A DNA stretch of 64,000 nt, taken from positions 339,715 to 403,714 of the forward strand of contig JAUSLV010000033.1 in the NCBI GenBank assembly GCA_030645495.1, given 5' to 3'. Below, piece by piece: positions 1 to 8,703 of this stretch (within the stretch, counting starts at the first letter, position 1; each line of letters starts with the position of its first letter). Source of the DNA: Actinomycetota bacterium. GTDB lineage: Bacteria > Actinomycetota > Acidimicrobiia > Acidimicrobiales > Ilumatobacteraceae. Below the pieces are notes generated by a model that had not been told where the DNA came from, made no database searches, and worked only from the letters and a program-made list of their open reading frames with translations. A program made the translations under genes and the position numbers.

Positions 1-21
1 TTTTAGGAGAATTCCGCCCTC

Positions 22-2670
22 ATGATCCTCCGTCGTTCCGCCCTGGCCGCAGTGTTGCTGCTGCTTGCCGTGCCTGTCACCGCGCACGCTCACCCCGGGC
101 CGTACACGCCGCCATCGCTGGGCACCACCTCCGCCGAATCCACCAGTGGCGACTACGCCACCGACGTGTACTCGGATCCGTGGGACTTCGAGAACGACGA
201 GGACGTGCCGCCGCAGATGCTGATCGGCACCGAGGGCAGCAACTCGATCAGCCGCTCGGGTGGTCAGCTGGTCGTGTCGTCGAGGCTGGGCACCAACATC
301 AAGCTGGTGCGCAGCTGGGGGCTCGAGCTGCCGTGGGGCCGCAACGGCAACCGCAACCCGGTGGATGCCGGCGTGTACAACCGCTTCTCGGTGCAGATGT
401 GCCTGACCCACGGCGTCTGGATGGCGGTGCACTTCTGGCGCGCCGACGGGCGCGAAGGGTTCTTGTCGTTCGAAGGCCTTAACGGCTGTCACCAGTACAC
501 GCTCGACCTCACGAACACGCAGGCCTTCTCGGACGGCTATAGGAACGCGTGGACTGGCGACATCGTTCGCTTCGACATGTTCCGCGGCGGCATCATCACG
601 CCGGGCGTGCCGCAACCGCCGCCCGAGATGACGATCGACATCACGATCGACTGGGCACGCCTGCACCGCTCGAACGCCTCGGCCACACCGCCCTCGGGCG
701 TGCCGATCCCGAAGCTGATCAGCCCCAGTGAAGAGGGTGGCACCGACTACGCCACGGCCAACGGCAACGCGTGGGACTTCAACGGCCCCGACGACGTGCT
801 GGCATACCACGACATCAACGGGCTCAACTACTCGGTGCCCGGCGAGGCTTCGGGCAGCTCGATCAGGAACGACTCGTACATCGAGTTCCCGCTGCGCACC
901 CCGCTGGTGCCCGACCGCTACCACCGCGCCACCGTCGAGGTGTGTTACGGCGGGGCGATGAGCTTCGCCAACGCTCCGGGCGGCGGCATGAACGCGCGCT
1001 TCGCGTGGTACCCGGCCGGTGGCCCGTGGAGCGAGACGCAGGACATCATCATCTACCCCGGCTGCAACCGGATGACGATCGACCTGTCCACCTTGCCGCC
1101 GATCGCGGTGAACGACGAGAACACGGCGTTCAAGCGCGGCTGGCGCGGCCAGAAGATCGAACGGCTGCGGTTCGACCTCAACGAAGACCCGGGCACGCGC
1201 TCGTTCACCATCCGCGACCTGCGCCTGGCCGACGATGCGGCGCTCACCACCACCTACGACATCAAGTTCCAGGACATGGCGTCCGCCTCGGGCACCACGG
1301 CCGACCTGTACGTCACGTTCGACCAGAACACGTTCAACGGTGAGAAGGTGCGCAGCAACATCCCGGTGACCCCCAATGTGGAGAACACGCTCACCTGGGA
1401 CGGCACCGACCTGTCGGGTGCTCCGCTGCCCAACGGCACCTACTGGGTGTACATGGTGATGAAGAACACGGCCGGCAACGGCTCGGCCTTCGCCACCGGG
1501 CCGTTGCGCATCCAGCGCGCACAGTCGCTCACCCCCACGCAGTACGTACCGCTGGCCCCGGCGCGCATTCTCGACACTCGCGACGGCACCGGTGGCAACA
1601 TCACGCCGCTCGGCTGGGGTGCCACCACCGAACTCGACGTTCGTGGTGTGGGCGGCCTGCCGCGCACCGGCGTCACCGCCGTGGTGCTGAACGTCACCGC
1701 GGTCACGCCGGCCACCGAGGGTTTCCTCACCGTGTATCCGGCCGACCAACCCAGACCCAGCGCGTCGAACCTCAACTTCGTCGCCGGGCAGATCGTGCCC
1801 AACCTGGTGACGGTGCGGGTGGGTGACGACGGCAAGATCGCGATCTTCAACTTCGCCGGGCCGGTGGACGTGGTGGCCGACGTGGCCGGGTACTACACCG
1901 ACCAACCCGTCAGCGGCGGCCGGTTCAACGCCGTCTCGCCCACACGATTGCTCGACACGCGCGATGGCACGGGGCGCGGTGGCAACACCGCACCCGTGGG
2001 GCCGGGTGGCAGCATCGAGCTGCAAGTGCAGGGTGCCGGCCCGGTGCCGGCGGGCGCCACCGCGGTCGCGCTCAACGTCACGGTCGACGTACCCACCGGC
2101 TACAGCTTCGTCACCGTGTGGCCGACGGGCCAACCGCTTCCCACGGCGTCGAACCTCAACTTCGTGCCCGGCCTCACCGTCGCCAACATGGTGATCGCCA
2201 AGGTCGGCGCGGGCGGCAAGGTGTCGCTGTTCAACCTCACCGGCAACGTGCACGTGATCGCCGACGTGGTGGGCTATTTCGCCAGCACCGGCAGTCAGTT
2301 CGTGCCGGTGGTGCCACAGCGCATCGTCGACACGCGCGACGGCACTGGTGGCCGGCTGGGCCACCTTGGGTTCGGTGAGCAGTTCGCGGTCAACGTGGCC
2401 GGCTCGCCGTGGGTGCCGGCCGGTTCGCCGGCAGCGGTGTTCAACGTCACGTCCACCGAGTCGACCGCTCAGTCGTACATCACCGCCTGGCCGCACGGCG
2501 AAGCCCGGCCAACCGCCGGCTCCACGCTGAACCCGCGCCCTGGTGTGGCGGTACCGAATCAGGCCTATCTGAAGCTGGGTACGGGTGGGATGCTCGACAT
2601 CTTCAACTTCGTCGGGTACACGCACGTGGTGGTCGACGTGTTCGGCTACATGGTCGACGACAACAGCTAG
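22..2670 (+). CDS. Secreted modular surface protein with three LDTR-type repeats
   Basis: An 882-residue exported protein. Residues 1-23 form a signal peptide (RR, hydrophobic core, AHA cleavage site). Two related modules of about 170 residues follow, each opening with a D-Y-A-T and W-D-F motif (about 45-230 and 243-405), then an FlgD/FN3-like Ig domain (about 415-505). Three copies of a roughly 125-residue repeat occupy about 509-882; each starts near DTRDGTG and ends near VDVxGY. AGGAGA lies at a good distance upstream of the ATG. It shares the C-terminal repeat with the proteins at 8704-10767 and 47941-49320. No enzymatic motif is visible; a cell-surface or matrix role is inferred only from export and modularity. 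Confidence 0.85.
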   Translation: MILRRSALAAVLLLLAVPVTAHAHPGPYTPPSLGTTSAESTSGDYATDVYSDPWDFENDEDVPPQMLIGTEGSNSISRSGGQLVVSSRLGTNIKLVRSWGLELPWGRNGNRNPVDAGVYNRFSVQMCLTHGVWMAVHFWRADGREGFLSFEGLNGCHQYTLDLTNTQAFSDGYRNAWTGDIVRFDMFRGGIITPGVPQPPPEMTIDITIDWARLHRSNASATPPSGVPIPKLISPSEEGGTDYATANGNAWDFNGPDDVLAYHDINGLNYSVPGEASGSSIRNDSYIEFPLRTPLVPDRYHRATVEVCYGGAMSFANAPGGGMNARFAWYPAGGPWSETQDIIIYPGCNRMTIDLSTLPPIAVNDENTAFKRGWRGQKIERLRFDLNEDPGTRSFTIRDLRLADDAALTTTYDIKFQDMASASGTTADLYVTFDQNTFNGEKVRSNIPVTPNVENTLTWDGTDLSGAPLPNGTYWVYMVMKNTAGNGSAFATGPLRIQRAQSLTPTQYVPLAPARILDTRDGTGGNITPLGWGATTELDVRGVGGLPRTGVTAVVLNVTAVTPATEGFLTVYPADQPRPSASNLNFVAGQIVPNLVTVRVGDDGKIAIFNFAGPVDVVADVAGYYTDQPVSGGRFNAVSPTRLLDTRDGTGRGGNTAPVGPGGSIELQVQGAGPVPAGATAVALNVTVDVPTGYSFVTVWPTGQPLPTASNLNFVPGLTVANMVIAKVGAGGKVSLFNLTGNVHVIADVVGYFASTGSQFVPVVPQRIVDTRDGTGGRLGHLGFGEQFAVNVAGSPWVPAGSPAAVFNVTSTESTAQSYITAWPHGEARPTAGSTLNPRPGVAVPNQAYLKLGTGGMLDIFNFVGYTHVVVDVFGYMVDDNS

Positions 2671-2706
2671 CGCCGTTGCGGCCGCTCCGACGCGTGGTTG
2701 GCCGCT

Positions 2707-2795
2707 CGTCCCGTCGTTCCGATTTCGAATTCGCCGATGGGGCGGCACCTTGCGCCGTGGCCGTCTGGGCAATTCGAAATCGGAACGACGAGACG
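2707..2795. repeat. Long imperfect inverted repeat, 39-nt spacer
   Basis: Arms 2712-2731 and 2771-2790 are perfect 20-nt reverse complements. They extend to 25 nt (2707-2731 / 2771-2795) with one mismatch that could pair as G.U in RNA. The arms contain the TTCGAA palindrome. The repeat sits in the 208-bp gap between the surface protein and the next membrane-protein gene. It could be a bidirectional terminator without a U tract, a REP/MITE-like element or a large operator; one copy in one window cannot decide. Confidence 0.8.
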
Positions 2796-2878
2796 GGGCA
2801 GCAACAGCCCGGGTGGCAACGCCTCACCCCTGTCAACCCGTCACCAACCTCGTCGCCGGGTCCAACTAGTCTCCCGGC

Positions 2879-4771
2879 GTGCCTCGCCGAGTTCGTCAAT
2901 CGCTCCCGCTCGCGGTGGCGGTGCTGTTCATCGTGATCATGACGGCGCTCGGCGTGAACGGCAGTTCCGTCGGCATGTTGCGCGACGACCGCACCGAAAC
3001 GGTCGCCGCCTTCCAGCCGCGGGTGATCCGCGGCGACGAATGGCGCGCACGTACTCCGTTGGTGGTGCGGCAGTCGTTCGCCGACTTTGCGGACAGCACC
3101 ACGATGGCCGTCGGTGTGCACGACACCGGCGTGTTCTCCGACCTGCCGGCGCGCACCGTCGACGTGCTGATGCGGCCCACCACCGTCGTCTACTTCGCGC
3201 TCTCCGTCGAGCGTGGCTTCGCTTTCGAATGGTGGCTCACGATCGTTGGCCCGTTCATCGGCGTGTACGTGTTGTTGCTGGTGCTCACCGGCCGCGTGGG
3301 CACCAGCGTTGCTGCCGCGCTGTTGGTGCTGTTCGCCCCGGTGTTGTCGTGGTGGGCCAGCCCAGGCGCGGGGTTACCGGTGTTCTACGGCGGCATCGCC
3401 TGCGCTGCCGTGCTGCTGGCGCTGCGCAGGCCACGGTTCTGGCCGTGCTGGTCGGTGGGTGCCGGCTGGGCTGCCGCGGCCGCCACGAGCTCGCTGTACA
3501 TGCCGTGGCTGGCGCCGTTCGCGCTGGTGTTCGCCGGCGTGCTCGCGGCAGCGGTGTCGGTGCGGCGGCTTCGCGAACTCGTCGTGCCCCTCGGCATCAG
3601 CGCCGCCGTCGGTGGCGTGCTGATCGGGGTGTTCGTGCTGCGCCATCGCGATGCGCTGATCACCGTTGCGCGCACAGTGTACCCGGGCCACCGCGCCGGC
3701 CGGAGCGGCGAGATGGAGGCCATGCGCCTGTTCGGCGCGCCGTTCGACACGCTTGCTACCGGGCGCAAGGCGGCCGCGTTCTTCTTCGTGAACCAATCAG
3801 AAGCGTCGTCGGGCATGATGCTGTGGCTACCGGTGATCCTGGCCGGCGGCACCCTGGCCGCGATCGGCCGGTGGCGCTCGGCGGGCGAGCGCAGCCGGGT
3901 GCTGGCCGCGCTCGCTGCCCTGTGCATCCTGATGGCCGCGTGGGCCACCGTGCCGGTGCCATCGATCATCGGCCGCATCACGTTGCTCGACCAGACCCAC
4001 AGCTCGCGTCTCGCCTGGCCGCTCACCGTCGCCAGCGCACTGCTGGTGGGGGTGTACCTCGCCGCGATCGGCGACGGCACGCTGCCCAAGCCCGATCGTG
4101 CGCGCATTCGAATGGCAGTGGCGGTGTTCGGCGGCATCACCGCCTGGTCGGCAGGGCGGGCGCTGATCGACGACGACCGCCCCGACCGCACGGTGGTGTT
4201 CATCATCATCATCGCCGTCGTCGTGGCCACCTGGCTGCTGCTGCAGGGCCGGGCGTCGGGCGTGCTGCTGGCGGTGGTGGTGATCGCCACCAGCAGTGTG
4301 CGCATCAACCCCGTGCAGGTGGGCCTCGACCCGATCCTGAAGGCGCCGTTGTTCCAGCAGGTGCGCGCGGTGGCCGACAGCGAGCCCACCGGCGCGTGGA
4401 TCGTCGCCGGCGACGACCAGGTGGCCTCGGCGCTGGTGGTGGCCTCGGGGGTGCCCACCGTGGAGGGGCTCAGCTGGTGGCCCGACGCCGATGCCTGGCG
4501 GATCTTCGACCCCTCCGACGAAGCGAACGGGCTGTGGAACCGCCTGGCCGGCGTGTCGTTCCTGCTCGTACCCGGCACCGTCGTGCCACTGATCGGCCTG
4601 CCGGCGGTCGACCAGATCCAGGTGACCGTCGATCCCTGCGATCCCACGCTCGACGACCTGCACGTACGCTGGGTCGTGTCGGCCGACGAGATCGAGGCCG
4701 AGTGCCTCGTCGAGCGCGATGCCCCCACCGACGACGAGGAACGGCACATCTATGAGCGTCGTGACGGCTGA
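2879..4771 (+). CDS. Polytopic membrane protein, paralogue of the next gene
   Basis: A 630-residue integral membrane protein starting with GTG. It has an N-terminal membrane segment, an extracytoplasmic-looking stretch with a conserved R-x-D-E-W...RTPL motif (about 50-65), the signature FAFEWW (about residue 118), around ten further hydrophobic segments and a soluble C-terminal tail. The next gene has the same architecture and motifs (RTPM, FAFEWW, PGxR near the middle), so the two are tandem paralogues. Overall shape resembles GT-C-type or YfhO-like envelope proteins, but no catalytic residue can be assigned. Glycosyltransferase genes downstream suggest a surface-glycan role, which is inference. 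It overlaps the next gene by 20 bp. Confidence 0.85.
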   Translation: MPRRVRQSLPLAVAVLFIVIMTALGVNGSSVGMLRDDRTETVAAFQPRVIRGDEWRARTPLVVRQSFADFADSTTMAVGVHDTGVFSDLPARTVDVLMRPTTVVYFALSVERGFAFEWWLTIVGPFIGVYVLLLVLTGRVGTSVAAALLVLFAPVLSWWASPGAGLPVFYGGIACAAVLLALRRPRFWPCWSVGAGWAAAAATSSLYMPWLAPFALVFAGVLAAAVSVRRLRELVVPLGISAAVGGVLIGVFVLRHRDALITVARTVYPGHRAGRSGEMEAMRLFGAPFDTLATGRKAAAFFFVNQSEASSGMMLWLPVILAGGTLAAIGRWRSAGERSRVLAALAALCILMAAWATVPVPSIIGRITLLDQTHSSRLAWPLTVASALLVGVYLAAIGDGTLPKPDRARIRMAVAVFGGITAWSAGRALIDDDRPDRTVVFIIIIAVVVATWLLLQGRASGVLLAVVVIATSSVRINPVQVGLDPILKAPLFQQVRAVADSEPTGAWIVAGDDQVASALVVASGVPTVEGLSWWPDADAWRIFDPSDEANGLWNRLAGVSFLLVPGTVVPLIGLPAVDQIQVTVDPCDPTLDDLHVRWVVSADEIEAECLVERDAPTDDEERHIYERRDG

Positions 4772-6725
4772 TCACGTGGCGGTGATGCACCGAGCGCGCG
4801 ACCTGCTCGCCCGCTTGTCGGCGTGGCCGCGCCGCTGGACCGTGCTGCCGATCGCGCTGGCGGCGCTGGTGCTGATCATGACCGCGCTGGGCCTCAGCGG
4901 GTCGTCGGCGGCGATGGTGTGGCCCGACGGGCCCGGCCCGGTGGTGGGTGAAGTGCGCCCGATCCGCAGCGACGAGTGGTGGGTGCGCACGCCGATGATC
5001 GTGCACCAGTCGGTGAACGGCTTCCCCGACGAGGCGTTCATCGGGATGGGGTCGCACGACCAGGGTGTCGTGCTCGACCTGCCCACGTCGCACGCCAGCA
5101 TGCTGCTGCGCCCGCACCTGTGGGCGTATCGGGTGCTGCCGCTCGACCAGGCGTTCGCGTTCGAGTGGTGGGGTGTGCTCGCGCTCGGGGCACTCGGCCC
5201 GTATGCGTTGCTGTGGTTGCTCACGCGCCGGGCCGCGCTGTCGGGCCTGCTGAGCGTGTCGGTGGTGGCATCGCCAGTGGTGCAGTGGTGGACCAACTCG
5301 ATCACCGGCACCACCATCGGCTATCTCTGCCTCGGCGCAGCGGTGCTGATCGCAGCCACGCGTTCGCAGGGCCGACGGCGCCTGGTGCTGGCGGGTGCTG
5401 CCGGCTACGTGCTCGCCTGCGCCGCCGCGGTGCCGTACCCGGCGTGGCTGCTGCCGCTGGGGTTGGCACTTGCGCCGCTGGTGGTGGTGGCCCTGCTCGA
5501 CGGCCAATCACCGCGTGCCGCGCTGCGCGAGAAGTGGCTGCCGCTGGCCATCGCCGGCGGCGTGGCCGCGGTGGGCGCGGCGATGTACGCACTGGTGCAC
5601 CGCGACGCGATCGAGGCGATCGTGGGCAGCGTCTACCCGGGCGACCGCAACGAGCGCGGTGGCTCGGGTGAGGTGCTGCGCCTGCTGGGTGCGCCGTTCT
5701 ACTGGTACGTGGCCCACGTGCGCGCGGAGCCGGTGGCCGTGCTGGGCACGAACGAGTCGGAAGCTGCCGGCCCGCTGTTCCTGGTGCTGCCCGCGGTGGT
5801 GGCCTACCTCGGGGCGATGCTGTCGATCGGCCGCAGTCGCGCGAAGTCGCTGGCCACTGCAGCGCTGGTGGGTGCGGCGGGGCTGCTGACGTGGTTCCTG
5901 GTGCCGATCCCCGCATCGTTGGGCGGGCTGGTGGGCCTCGACCAGGTGCCGCCGAACCGACTGCTGCACACGTTCGCCCCCGTGGGCGCGATCTGCCTCG
6001 GTCTGGTGGTGCACGCGGTGGCCGACCTCGATCGCCCCGCTCGCCGCCGCCTCGGGCTGGCCACCGGGGTGGTGGTGTTCCTCGCCACTGCCTGGGCCGG
6101 TGGGCACTTCATCGTCGGCACGGCCGTCATCCCCACCGCGTTCATCGTGGTCGTCAGCGTCGTGTTCGCGGTGGCGTGCGCCCTCACTGTGGCCGGCGTC
6201 GCTCGCACCGGGGCAGCGCTGTTGGCAATGATCGTGCTGGTGGCAGCCATGCGCACCACGCCGCTGCAGGACGGCCTGGGGCCGCTGCGCGACTCGCCGC
6301 TGGTGGAAGCCATCCGCGACATCGACCGCCAGCACCCCGGCCGGTGGGTGGCCGCGGTCGACGACTGGACGGTGATCGCCGGGCTGGTGGCCTCGGGGGT
6401 CGACAGCATCAGCGGTGCGAGCGTGTACCCGAACGACCGGATGTGGCGGCTGATCGACCCCGACGAATCCGACATCGACGTGTGGAACCGGTACGCGCAC
6501 GTGTTGGTGGTGCCGTCGCCCAGCGGCGCACCCACTGCCATCGGACTGTTCGCCGGCGATGCGGTCACGCTGAGCATCGACCTGTGTGGCCCCGACGCGC
6601 TCGCGCTCGGGATCACGATGGTGATCATCACCGTCGCCGACGACATGTTCCAGTGCGGCACGCTGGTGGCGACCTCGCCCGGCCCGTCGGGCGAGCTGGC
6701 ATTGGTGGCGCTCGCGCCCGGCTGA
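4752..6725 (+). CDS. Polytopic membrane protein, second of a paralogous pair
   Basis: A 657-residue integral membrane protein with the same layout as its upstream neighbour: first membrane segment, RSDEWWVRTPM motif, FAFEWW motif, about ten more membrane helices and a soluble tail. The ATG at 4752 is chosen because it lies 20 bp inside the previous gene, consistent with translational coupling, and removes a proline-rich unaligned extension (in-frame ATG at 4719). Function unknown. Tandem duplication next to two GT2 glycosyltransferases suggests envelope polysaccharide or glycolipid work; this is contextual only. Confidence 0.83.
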   Translation: MSVVTADHVAVMHRARDLLARLSAWPRRWTVLPIALAALVLIMTALGLSGSSAAMVWPDGPGPVVGEVRPIRSDEWWVRTPMIVHQSVNGFPDEAFIGMGSHDQGVVLDLPTSHASMLLRPHLWAYRVLPLDQAFAFEWWGVLALGALGPYALLWLLTRRAALSGLLSVSVVASPVVQWWTNSITGTTIGYLCLGAAVLIAATRSQGRRRLVLAGAAGYVLACAAAVPYPAWLLPLGLALAPLVVVALLDGQSPRAALREKWLPLAIAGGVAAVGAAMYALVHRDAIEAIVGSVYPGDRNERGGSGEVLRLLGAPFYWYVAHVRAEPVAVLGTNESEAAGPLFLVLPAVVAYLGAMLSIGRSRAKSLATAALVGAAGLLTWFLVPIPASLGGLVGLDQVPPNRLLHTFAPVGAICLGLVVHAVADLDRPARRRLGLATGVVVFLATAWAGGHFIVGTAVIPTAFIVVVSVVFAVACALTVAGVARTGAALLAMIVLVAAMRTTPLQDGLGPLRDSPLVEAIRDIDRQHPGRWVAAVDDWTVIAGLVASGVDSISGASVYPNDRMWRLIDPDESDIDVWNRYAHVLVVPSPSGAPTAIGLFAGDAVTLSIDLCGPDALALGITMVIITVADDMFQCGTLVATSPGPSGELALVALAPG

Positions 6726-6754
6726 TGGTAAGGGTCGGCGCGCGGCATCCAGGT

Positions 6755-6760
6755 TAGAAT
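6755..6760 (+). promoter_or_regulatory. Candidate -10 box for the glycosyltransferase pair
   Basis: TAGAAT lies 9 nt before the ATG at 6770, and no Shine-Dalgarno sequence is present between them. Transcription starting about 7 nt downstream would give a leaderless mRNA, a common arrangement in actinobacteria. No clear -35 is visible. Confidence 0.45.
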
Positions 6761-6769
6761 TGGCATCTC

Positions 6770-7717
6770 ATGCCGGATTCCCCACCCGAGTCGATGCGCG
6801 CCTTCGGCCTCGCCGTTCCCTTCTACCGCAACGTCGCGCTGTTGGCCGAGGTGCTGCAGAGCATCGTCGACCAGACCGATCGGCAGTGGCGGTGCGTGGT
6901 CGTGGACGACTGCTCGCCCGAGGAGGGTGCCGCCGCTGCGGTCGCCGCGCTGCACGACGAGCGCGTGACCTACGTGCGCAACGAGCAGCGCCTGGGCATC
7001 GCCGGCAACTTCGAGCGCTGCTTCGACGTGCTGGGCACCGAGCTGGCGCTGCCGATCGTTGCCGTCGTGCACTCCGACGACCTGCTGCGCGCCGACTTCG
7101 TGCAGCAGATGCGCAGTGCGCACGCGCAACACCCCGAGGCGGCTGCGATCGCCGGGCAGGTCGACGTGATCGGCCCCGACGGCCAGGCCGCCCCCACACT
7201 GGCCGACCGGGTGAAGTACCGCATGTGGCCCGACCGGCAGCACGTGTTCACGATGGCCGGCGAGGCAGGCCTGTCGCGTGCGCTGAAGGGGTTGTTCTGG
7301 TACTGCCCGGCGGTGAGCTATCGGCTGGATCGGCTGCCGCAGTTGCGCTGGGACGGCCGCTGGCAACAGGTGATGGACCTCGACCTGTACGGCCGGATGC
7401 TGCTGGCCGGCGAGCAACTGGTGCTGTGGCCGCACGAGGTGTACCGCTACCGGCGCCACGACGCCACCAGCACCTCGGTGAACACCGAGTCGTTGCTGCG
7501 CTTCTACGAAGAGGCCGAGGTGAGCGACGAACTCGCCCGCGCCGCTGCCGCACTCGGGTGGAAGCGGGCCGCGTGGTCGGGCAGGCTGCGGGTGGCCAGC
7601 CGGCTGCACTGCGTGCTGGTGGCGGTGTCGATGCTGCTGCACCGCAAGCCGCGGGCGGCGGTCGAGGCGACGAGGTTGGCCTTCTCGCCGCGGGCGCCGC
7701 GCCGGAGACCCCGTTGA
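6770..7717 (+). CDS. GT2 family glycosyltransferase
   Basis: A 315-residue cytoplasmic family 2 glycosyltransferase (GT-A fold). The N-terminus carries the nucleotide-sugar binding strand (AVPFYRN), VVVDDCSPE around residues 43-51 and a DxD-like HSDDLLRADF around 102-111. The C-terminal third is helical and basic, typical of enzymes acting at the membrane. The start ATG appears leaderless. It is coupled to the next glycosyltransferase by a TTGA overlap. Donor and acceptor cannot be told from sequence; surface glycan assembly is likely from the neighbours. Confidence 0.88.
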   Translation: MPDSPPESMRAFGLAVPFYRNVALLAEVLQSIVDQTDRQWRCVVVDDCSPEEGAAAAVAALHDERVTYVRNEQRLGIAGNFERCFDVLGTELALPIVAVVHSDDLLRADFVQQMRSAHAQHPEAAAIAGQVDVIGPDGQAAPTLADRVKYRMWPDRQHVFTMAGEAGLSRALKGLFWYCPAVSYRLDRLPQLRWDGRWQQVMDLDLYGRMLLAGEQLVLWPHEVYRYRRHDATSTSVNTESLLRFYEEAEVSDELARAAAALGWKRAAWSGRLRVASRLHCVLVAVSMLLHRKPRAAVEATRLAFSPRAPRRRPR

Positions 7718-8595
7718 TCATTGCCGTCGTGCTCACCTACGACGCACCCGAGGGAATGCTGCGCGACGCGGTGTCGTCGGTGATCGCCGGGGCAGGCGTG
7801 CAGCGCGTGATCGTGGTCGACAACGGCGCTCGGGCCCAGCAGTCGCTGGCCGGGCTGCACGATGGTGCGGTGCCACTGCAGCTGGTGGTCACCGGCCGCA
7901 ACCTCGGGTTCGCCGGGGGAATGAACGTGGGTATCGACCTCGCCCTGCAGGCCGGGGCGGATGCGGTGGTGGTGCTCAACGACGACGTGGTGGTGCAGCC
8001 CGGCTGGATCGAGATCCTCGCTGCCGAACTGCAGCGCGACGCCACGATCGGGGGCGTGCAACCCAAGCTGCTGTTCGCCGATCGCGAACCGCCCACGGTG
8101 AACAGCGTCGGGGTGCGCATCGGCCCCGACGGTGCGGGCACCGACATCGGCTACGGCGAGCCCGACGACGGTCGCTTCGACGAACCCACCGATGTGGAGG
8201 CGTGCACCGGCGGGGCGCTGTTGCTGCGGTCGGCGATGCTGCGCGAGGTGGGCAGCTTCGACGAGCGGCTGTTCATGTACTACGAAGACGTCGATCTGTG
8301 CCGGCGGGCCGCGGTGGCCGGCTGGCGGTTCCGCTGTGTTCCGGCGGCGCGAGTGTGGCACCGCGGTGGCGCCACCTCGGGCAGCGTGCCCACCCGCATG
8401 GCTTACTACCGCGAACGCAACCGCATCTGGCTGCTGTTCCGGTGGGCGCGGTGGCCGGTGGTGTCCCGCGGGTTGTGGCTGTCGGTGCGGCGTGTGCGCC
8501 ACGCCCCACGGCGGGTGCACGCCAGGGCGTTGCTCGCCGGGCTGGGCGGCGCGCCGCGGCAGTTGGCGGCCCGCTGGACCCGCCCCCGCGGTTGA
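7714..8595 (+). CDS. GT2 glycosyltransferase, rhamnosyltransferase-like
   Basis: A 293-residue GT2 enzyme. The TTG start at 7714 overlaps the stop of the previous gene (TTGA); an in-frame GTG at 7729 is the alternative. Motifs: VVLTYDAP near the start, VVDNGA, GRNLGFAGGMNVG, VLNDDVVV (the DxD equivalent), CTGGALLLRS and FDERLFMYYEDVDLCRR. This pattern matches WbbL-like rhamnosyl- and galactofuranosyltransferases. A long frame continues upstream, but that part is only a shadow of the preceding gene. Likely acts in the same glycan pathway as its neighbour. Confidence 0.88.
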   Translation: MIIAVVLTYDAPEGMLRDAVSSVIAGAGVQRVIVVDNGARAQQSLAGLHDGAVPLQLVVTGRNLGFAGGMNVGIDLALQAGADAVVVLNDDVVVQPGWIEILAAELQRDATIGGVQPKLLFADREPPTVNSVGVRIGPDGAGTDIGYGEPDDGRFDEPTDVEACTGGALLLRSAMLREVGSFDERLFMYYEDVDLCRRAAVAGWRFRCVPAARVWHRGGATSGSVPTRMAYYRERNRIWLLFRWARWPVVSRGLWLSVRRVRHAPRRVHARALLAGLGGAPRQLAARWTRPRG

Positions 8596-8703
8596 ATTCC
8601 GTCAAGCAGGGTACAAGATGTCTGCTTCGTGCGTTTTTTCCGATCAAGGAACGGCGCCGGAAAGCCGATGAACAGGCAGATGCGCTGTGGAGGTGCCCAG
8701 AGA

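Noticed and set aside
3385..4749. 454-codon minus-strand frame opposite the first membrane protein gene
   Set aside because: Ser/Thr/Ala/Arg-rich composition typical of antisense shadows. The plus-strand frame has clear membrane segments and a paralogue.
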